DNA from: Mesorhizobium prunaredense
GTDB lineage: Bacteria; Pseudomonadota; Alphaproteobacteria; Rhizobiales; Rhizobiaceae
NCBI RefSeq assembly: GCF_900156895.1
Contig: NZ_FTPD01000017.1
Span: forward strand, 106,094-170,093
Direction: 5' to 3'
DNA length: 64,000 nucleotides
The notes under the pieces were generated by a model. That model ran no database searches. It saw only the letters and a program-made list of their open reading frames with translations, and was not told where the DNA came from. A program made the translations under genes and the position numbers. Shown here piece by piece: positions 59,450-64,000 of this stretch (its first letter is position 1; every line of letters begins with the position of its first letter).

Positions 59450-61369
59450 ATGAAAACCATTTCACCCCTCGAGCGTCCTCTGCTTCGCTTTGTCGTGATC
59501 ACTGACACTCATGTGAATGGGGAGGGGAGTTCTCCCTATCCCTATCCGAGCGGTGTGCTCGCAAATTCCCGTGCGGCAGCGGCTTTCGCAAAGATCCGTG
59601 CCCTGAAGCCGGACCTCGTGCTACATCTGGGCGACATGGTGCATCCTCTTCCAGGGCAGCTCAACTTCGCAAGCGCCGTGGCGAATTTCCGGCAGATCAT
59701 TGGCGACCTGGAAGTCCCCATCCGGTGGATTCCGGGCAACCACGACATTGGTGACAAGCCAAGCTGTTGGCTCCCCGCTCCACCGGTCAGCAAGGAGACG
59801 CATACAATCTATACGGATGCGTTAGGCCCTGATCGGCATTGTTTCGAGCATAATGGCATCCGTTTCGTGATGGCGGATGCAACCCTCATCAACAGCGGTA
59901 TGGATGCAGAGGAGGAGCAATGGAACTGGCTGGATACGAACATTCCCCGCAACCGACGAAGCTTCCTGTTCATGCATTATCCACCATATCTCACCGACAC
60001 CGATGAGCCGGAGCATTACGACAATATCGCAAATCCCGGCCGCTCCCGCCTCCTCGCCATGCTGCGTGACCGCCCGGTGGAAGCGCTCTTCACAGGCCAC
60101 GTCCACAACATCTTCATGAACAGGTTTGGAAATACGGATATCCATGTCCTGCCGGCAACCTCCTTTGTGCGTAACGACTACAGCCAGCTATTCCCTGTGC
60201 CGCCAATCGATGAGGAGAATGGGCGAAACCATGTAAGCCGCCTTGGCTTCATGCTCGTGGAGGTATTCGAGAAGGCACACACTGTTCACTGGGTCAATAC
60301 CAATGGTGGAACGGATCCTGAGATCGCCGATCAGCAGATGACAGTATCCATGCTGCATCCACGTCGCCGCGCTGCTCCGGTCGGAGTTGACCTGCGACAG
60401 GAATGGGCCCGCCCGCTGCCGATTATACCCGACGGCTGTTGTGATGAACTGAGCCGTAAATACGTGCGCAATGACTATCTAGCGATGCGCCTGCATTCGC
60501 TCGGCCTTCGCCATCTTCGCGTTCCGATGCAGGATCTAATCGACGAGCGAGCGGCTGCGCGGATGTCCGATTTCGCCGCCTTCGGCCATACCTTCACCGT
60601 TTATGGTGTCGGCGTGCCGACAACAGAAATCGGCGACCGCCTGGCTGCTGTAGCGCCGATCCTGTCCGGTGTGGAAGTTATTCTTCCGCCCGAGGCATTC
60701 GCCGAGACGTCAGCCCCACTTGCCGCATTCTCTCGCGCGATCGGCGCGCCGGTCATGCTCTCTAAGCTGCATGCATCAGGTCGGCATGGCTTCCCCGCCG
60801 AAGAGGTAGACGAGGCATTCGCTGCGATCCCAGCGGGCATCGCAGGCCTCTGCTTCGCTATCGAGCCGACGGCACCGCTCTGGCTCCCGCTGGAAGCAAT
60901 CGCCGCTGCGGCGCACAAGTACGGCAAGCGCGCGCTGGTGCATGTGCGGCTAGCTGGCGCCAGCTTTGCCAAGGATGCAGGCACGCCTGAAGAAAACGCA
61001 AGGCGGATTGCTGAGGCAACGCTTGCGGGTTGGGCCGATCGGGCAGTGCTGGACATCGTGATAGATACCTTCGTCGATTTCGATCGTGGCTACTTTCTGC
61101 GCAGCGGCTTGTTGGATCCGCTTTGCGACTTGCGCCCCGCCGGCGCCGTCCTCCAGCGCCTGGCAGAGCTGTTGGCGGATACACCTGACGGCGGAAGTGT
61201 CCGGGCCGAAGGATCGCTTCGCTACTTTAGCATTGCCGGCAAGCACTACGCGCTTGCGTTGAACAAATTGCCGACTATAAAAGGCTCGTCGACAGCAATC
61301 CGGCTCGACACGGGCACCATGATTGCGACACACGCCGAAGCCGCTGGCATGCCAATCCTCTTGTCTTGA
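59450..61369 (+). CDS. Calcineurin-like metallophosphoesterase, two-domain
   Basis: Residues 10-300 form a metallophosphoesterase with the metal ligands in DTH (19-21), LGDMVH (D62), GNHD (96-99), FMHYPP and GHVHN. The second half (about 320-639) is unlike the first and looks like an alpha/beta barrel (alternating helix/strand; VEVILPPEAF, GLCFAIEP, KRALVHVRLAG) without a motif I can name. ATG 59450 is used, with only weak ribosome site; a TTG 33 bases upstream is in frame. The gene is intact amid remnants. The substrate may be a nucleotide or phosphodiester. Confidence 0.85.
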   Translation: MKTISPLERPLLRFVVITDTHVNGEGSSPYPYPSGVLANSRAAAAFAKIRALKPDLVLHLGDMVHPLPGQLNFASAVANFRQIIGDLEVPIRWIPGNHDIGDKPSCWLPAPPVSKETHTIYTDALGPDRHCFEHNGIRFVMADATLINSGMDAEEEQWNWLDTNIPRNRRSFLFMHYPPYLTDTDEPEHYDNIANPGRSRLLAMLRDRPVEALFTGHVHNIFMNRFGNTDIHVLPATSFVRNDYSQLFPVPPIDEENGRNHVSRLGFMLVEVFEKAHTVHWVNTNGGTDPEIADQQMTVSMLHPRRRAAPVGVDLRQEWARPLPIIPDGCCDELSRKYVRNDYLAMRLHSLGLRHLRVPMQDLIDERAAARMSDFAAFGHTFTVYGVGVPTTEIGDRLAAVAPILSGVEVILPPEAFAETSAPLAAFSRAIGAPVMLSKLHASGRHGFPAEEVDEAFAAIPAGIAGLCFAIEPTAPLWLPLEAIAAAAHKYGKRALVHVRLAGASFAKDAGTPEENARRIAEATLAGWADRAVLDIVIDTFVDFDRGYFLRSGLLDPLCDLRPAGAVLQRLAELLADTPDGGSVRAEGSLRYFSIAGKHYALALNKLPTIKGSSTAIRLDTGTMIATHAEAAGMPILLS

Positions 61370-61712
61370 TGTCGGCCTGACGCCGGAGCCTTGATCAACC
61401 CAACTCTTCGGTTTCTAATGGGCCGCCACATCGCCCCCTGGCTATCGTCTGATCGCCTCCTCCGCCGCCAGGGCTGAGGTAAGGCATTCAGCGCGAATTC
61501 ATCAGCTATGCGGCTTGCCCCTGGCCGCCGACGAGCTAGGGGCTAGGTCTGTATGATTGCTACCTTCAACCGCGGCATTGCCGAATGGGCTCTTCGGTAA
61601 AAACCGGCCCTTGCATTGGGTTCGGGGCTAGCGCTTAACGAATGGGACCTGCTTTATAACAATCCTCTGGCGAACCCACAGCAGGAACTGGGCCAGCGCG
61701 CCGCAATGCGGT
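61370..61712. other. Gap without a recognised gene
   Basis: Nothing coding was recognised between the phosphoesterase and the IS630 remnant; an IS end may lie near 61690. Confidence 0.3.
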
Positions 61713-62720
61713 TCACGCCCCCAGGGTCATGCCTCCAGAGCTGAGTGCCAGGGCTGTCCAAGGGCATCGCGCAGCCGGCCCAGGGTGCGGTGACCGCGGC
61801 CAGCGGAAAGCCGAGTGCTCTATGAGCGCGTCCGGTTTAATCCGGGTCATAGCCTGCGGGTTGAAGTAGTTCTGGCATTCGGCTGGGGTGAAGAGGTCGA
61901 CGAGCGATCCAACGGCGTTCCACAGGGCTGTGATTGTCCTCTCGGCTTTGGCGCGCATAAGAGCCTTGAGTTTTGAGAAGGCGTTTTCGACCGGATTAAA
62001 AACGGGACTGTAGCGCGGCAGGAACATGAGTCTCGCGCCCGCCTGCTCGATCGCACTTCGAACGCCGGCCGCCTGTGGCCTGCTCGACATAGGCGAGGAA
62101 CACATTGCCGTTCATGGCGCCGTCGTAGACGAAGGGGCAGTCATGCCCGTCAGCCGCAGCTTGCCGGTGAAGGTGGCGGTCTTCCAGTGGCCGTGCGGCA
62201 CGCCGGCCCGGCACGCTCACCGCGTGGCGCACGGCCCCGCAGTCGGGCCATCTTGGTCGACAGTCCGGTTTCATCGATGAACACGAGCTTGGCCGGATCG
62301 AGATCGGGCTGTCTGTCGAACCAGGCGCGGCGGCGCCTCAAAATGTCGGACGGTCCCGCTCCAGTGCGTGTGCGGACTTTTTTGAACGTCCAGCCGTGCC
62401 CCCGCAGCCAGTCGCTCAGGGCGCTGCGACTGATCCGCATCGACCGCTCGGCCTCCAACCGCTCCACCATCTCGCTCAGCGTGATGTCCTGGCCCGCATC
62501 GATCAGCTCGATGATCTAGGCTTCATGCGCATCGACACTTGGAAGCGCGTGGGCGGCCTTGCCGACGCTCCGTCTGCTCGCCGATCTTCGCCCGTGCGAT
62601 CCAACGGATTGCGCTCGATATCCCGACCCCGAACCGCGCCGCGGCTTGCCGCGCCGACGTGCCCTCAGCCGAAGCCTTCAAATCCCACGACCGAAGATCG
62701 TCGCTTTAGTGCTCTTGCCA
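61713..62720 (-). mobile_element. Decayed IS630-family transposase
   Basis: Minus-strand pieces in three frames keep IS630 order: LRGHGWTFKKVRTRTG, LVFIDETGLSTKMARLRG (DDE first aspartate), FVYDGAMNGNVFLAYVEQ and LPRYSPVFNPVENAFSKLKALMR near the end. Several frame breaks rule out a single programmed frameshift. Confidence 0.8.
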
Positions 62721-63479
62721 TCATCCACCTCATCAAAGTGGATGTGGACTCACCAGCGAAGGCCGTTGTCACATCACATTGATTCATCGATCGCAAGACG
62801 CGCTCTAGATCGTTCGTCAGGTGCATGCAGCAGAACGAGCGATGTAGCAGAAGACGAATGTGCCGCTGGTGGCCGCCCGCAGAATGGGATCGCCAGCACC
62901 ATAGTTATGTCATCCCTAGGCCACCTGGCAGAGTTGCTGGGTCGATCCCGTCGCAGAGCTCGGCCGCAGACATCAGCACCGGCGGCAGCAACGCCGCGGC
63001 AATAACGAACGAGGCCGAGTCGGCCAGGATCGCGGTTGGGTGCAGAGAACCTGCTGGCCAGCCATTCAGTTTAGGATTGACCGACCGCCACTACGCTGGT
63101 GAGCCGAACCCGGCCCACCAGCGTGGGCACATACGCCGGATAGGGCCAAGTCCGCGATAATGCTGCCATTCCGACCATTATGTTTGCCATATATAGGTGG
63201 GATCCGAGTTGGCTCAGGCCGTTGAGCAGCGGAATGGCCGCGAGAGTCGCCAGCATCATCAATTGGCCGTTAGCAGGATGAGCAAGTCCAACGAAGAGGC
63301 GAAATCAGGTACGGAGCCCACAGGGCAGAAGCACCCCGTTATGCGCTGACCCCGTCCTAAAAGGGTGATCGCAGTCAGCGGCGGCGCCCGAACACCTCGG
63401 AGCCCAAGGGTTCACCCGGTGTGCCCGACGAGCCGCGCCACGTATCCGCGCGGCAGTCGGTGGGCGGGCCGGAAACCTG
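62721..63479. other. Stretch with unrecognised frames
   Basis: A short hydrophobic minus-strand frame (63071-63262) may be a membrane-protein remnant. No family is recognised. Confidence 0.3.
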
Positions 63480-64000
63480 CTACCGCTCAGGCTTCGACGC
63501 CGAGGTCTGGACCGATGAATAGCCCAAACGGGCCAGTTCACTGCCAGCAATCTGCTCGAATTCCAGAATCTGCGCCCGCGTCAGATCCTCAACGTAGCGA
63601 GCCAACCGGCCGCCGTGTAGCGGTTTACCGGCAGACCCAGCCGAGGGATGGCCATAAGGGTGTTTCAACAGTGTGTGCTCGTGTTCGGCGTGTCGCAGTA
63701 CGCCTTCCTCCCAGGGCAGGCCAAGATGACCTAGGATTCGAACCAGGGTGGCCTTGGGTTGACTGACCAGATCCTCGTAACGCACCTCAAGGTAGCGGTC
63801 CGGCGGCGCGGCCCGATGCGAACAGGACACCACTTCAAGCCAGCCTCGTGCAGCTTCGGTGATGGTCCGGTATCCCCAATCCGGCACAGTGTTGAGGTGC
63901 GAGGCGGCCAGGTCCCGCCCGTCCCGCACGATGTGCAGGAAATGAGCCCGCGGCCACAGCCGAGCGTAGGTGTCCACATGTATGATCTCGCGCTGCAATT
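63480..64000 (-). CDS. Sulfotransferase family protein, C-terminal part, runs off the window
   Basis: The frame reads in from the window edge. It shows the 3'-phosphate-binding segment of PAPS sulfotransferases (FLHIVRDGRDLAASHLN) and YLEVRYEDLVSQPKATLVRILGHLGLP. The 5' PAPS loop lies outside. Such enzymes can sulfate Nod factors or surface sugars in rhizobia, but this subfamily cannot be told here. Confidence 0.8.
   Translation of the reverse strand, partial: LQREIIHVDTYARLWPRAHFLHIVRDGRDLAASHLNTVPDWGYRTITEAARGWLEVVSCSHRAAPPDRYLEVRYEDLVSQPKATLVRILGHLGLPWEEGVLRHAEHEHTLLKHPYGHPSAGSAGKPLHGGRLARYVEDLTRAQILEFEQIAGSELARLGYSSVQTSASKPER

Noticed and set aside
61713..62720. IS630 transposase read as a functional programmed-frameshift pair
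   Set aside because: At least three frames are needed to follow the protein, with stops between, so it is decayed.

Overview
The window is part of a rhizobial symbiosis region, most like a Mesorhizobium symbiosis island. Grounds: a full nif/fix gene set, two rhizobial-type nifA genes, a second-copy-type rpoN beside a peroxiredoxin, acdS behind a sigma-54 promoter, a nif-linked P450, and many insertion-sequence remnants and broken genes. Species cannot be read from the sequence alone.

Layout. 1-380: start of a DctA dicarboxylate transporter with its own -24/-12 promoter. 1692-5972: first nifA, then an HisC-like aminotransferase and a luciferase-like monooxygenase. 6200-13150: accessory block with a Fic protein under an inverted-repeat operator, a MerR regulator with a P1B metal ATPase, a methyltransferase-endonuclease fusion and an IS21 istB remnant. 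13204-29329 (minus strand): three consecutive sigma-54 units. They are iscA-like/nifS/nifV remnant/nifW, then fixABCX-nifA, then nifB-fdxN-nifZ-nifT followed by a SIR2-like protein and two ABC exporter half-transporters. 29652-31460: hmuS and a decayed hmuT. 32059-34930: P450, ferredoxin-SnoaL fusion and nifQ. 34917-37023 (minus): prxS and rpoN. 38494-42679: a putative XopP-like secreted effector and an MFS efflux protein. 43311-55533: nifHDKENX and a DUF269 gene, then a response-regulator-like gene, a universal stress protein and a broken phasin. A DUF269 fragment, a DUF683 gene, fdxB and an ExoX-like membrane protein follow. 55859-57918: acdS and a radical SAM protein. 58006-64000: broken GDP-mannose dehydratase, IS110 and IS630 remnants, an intact metallophosphoesterase and a partial sulfotransferase.

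How it works together. NifA and RpoN are both encoded here. Seven -24/-12 promoters with GG-N10-GC geometry (or one base off) lie before dctA, nifB, fixA, the iscA-like gene, the P450, nifH and acdS. TGT-N10-ACA NifA sites lie about 70-110 bp upstream of four of them. The window therefore holds the regulators, nitrogenase and its cofactor assembly (nifB, E, N, Q, X, S, Z, W), electron supply (fixABCX, fdxN, fdxB), carbon supply (dctA) and host ethylene control (acdS).

The least explained parts are the SIR2-like/ABC-exporter tail of the nifB unit, the nifA-linked aminotransferase/monooxygenase pair, the P450/ferredoxin-SnoaL pair and the block inserted between the DUF269 and DUF683 genes.
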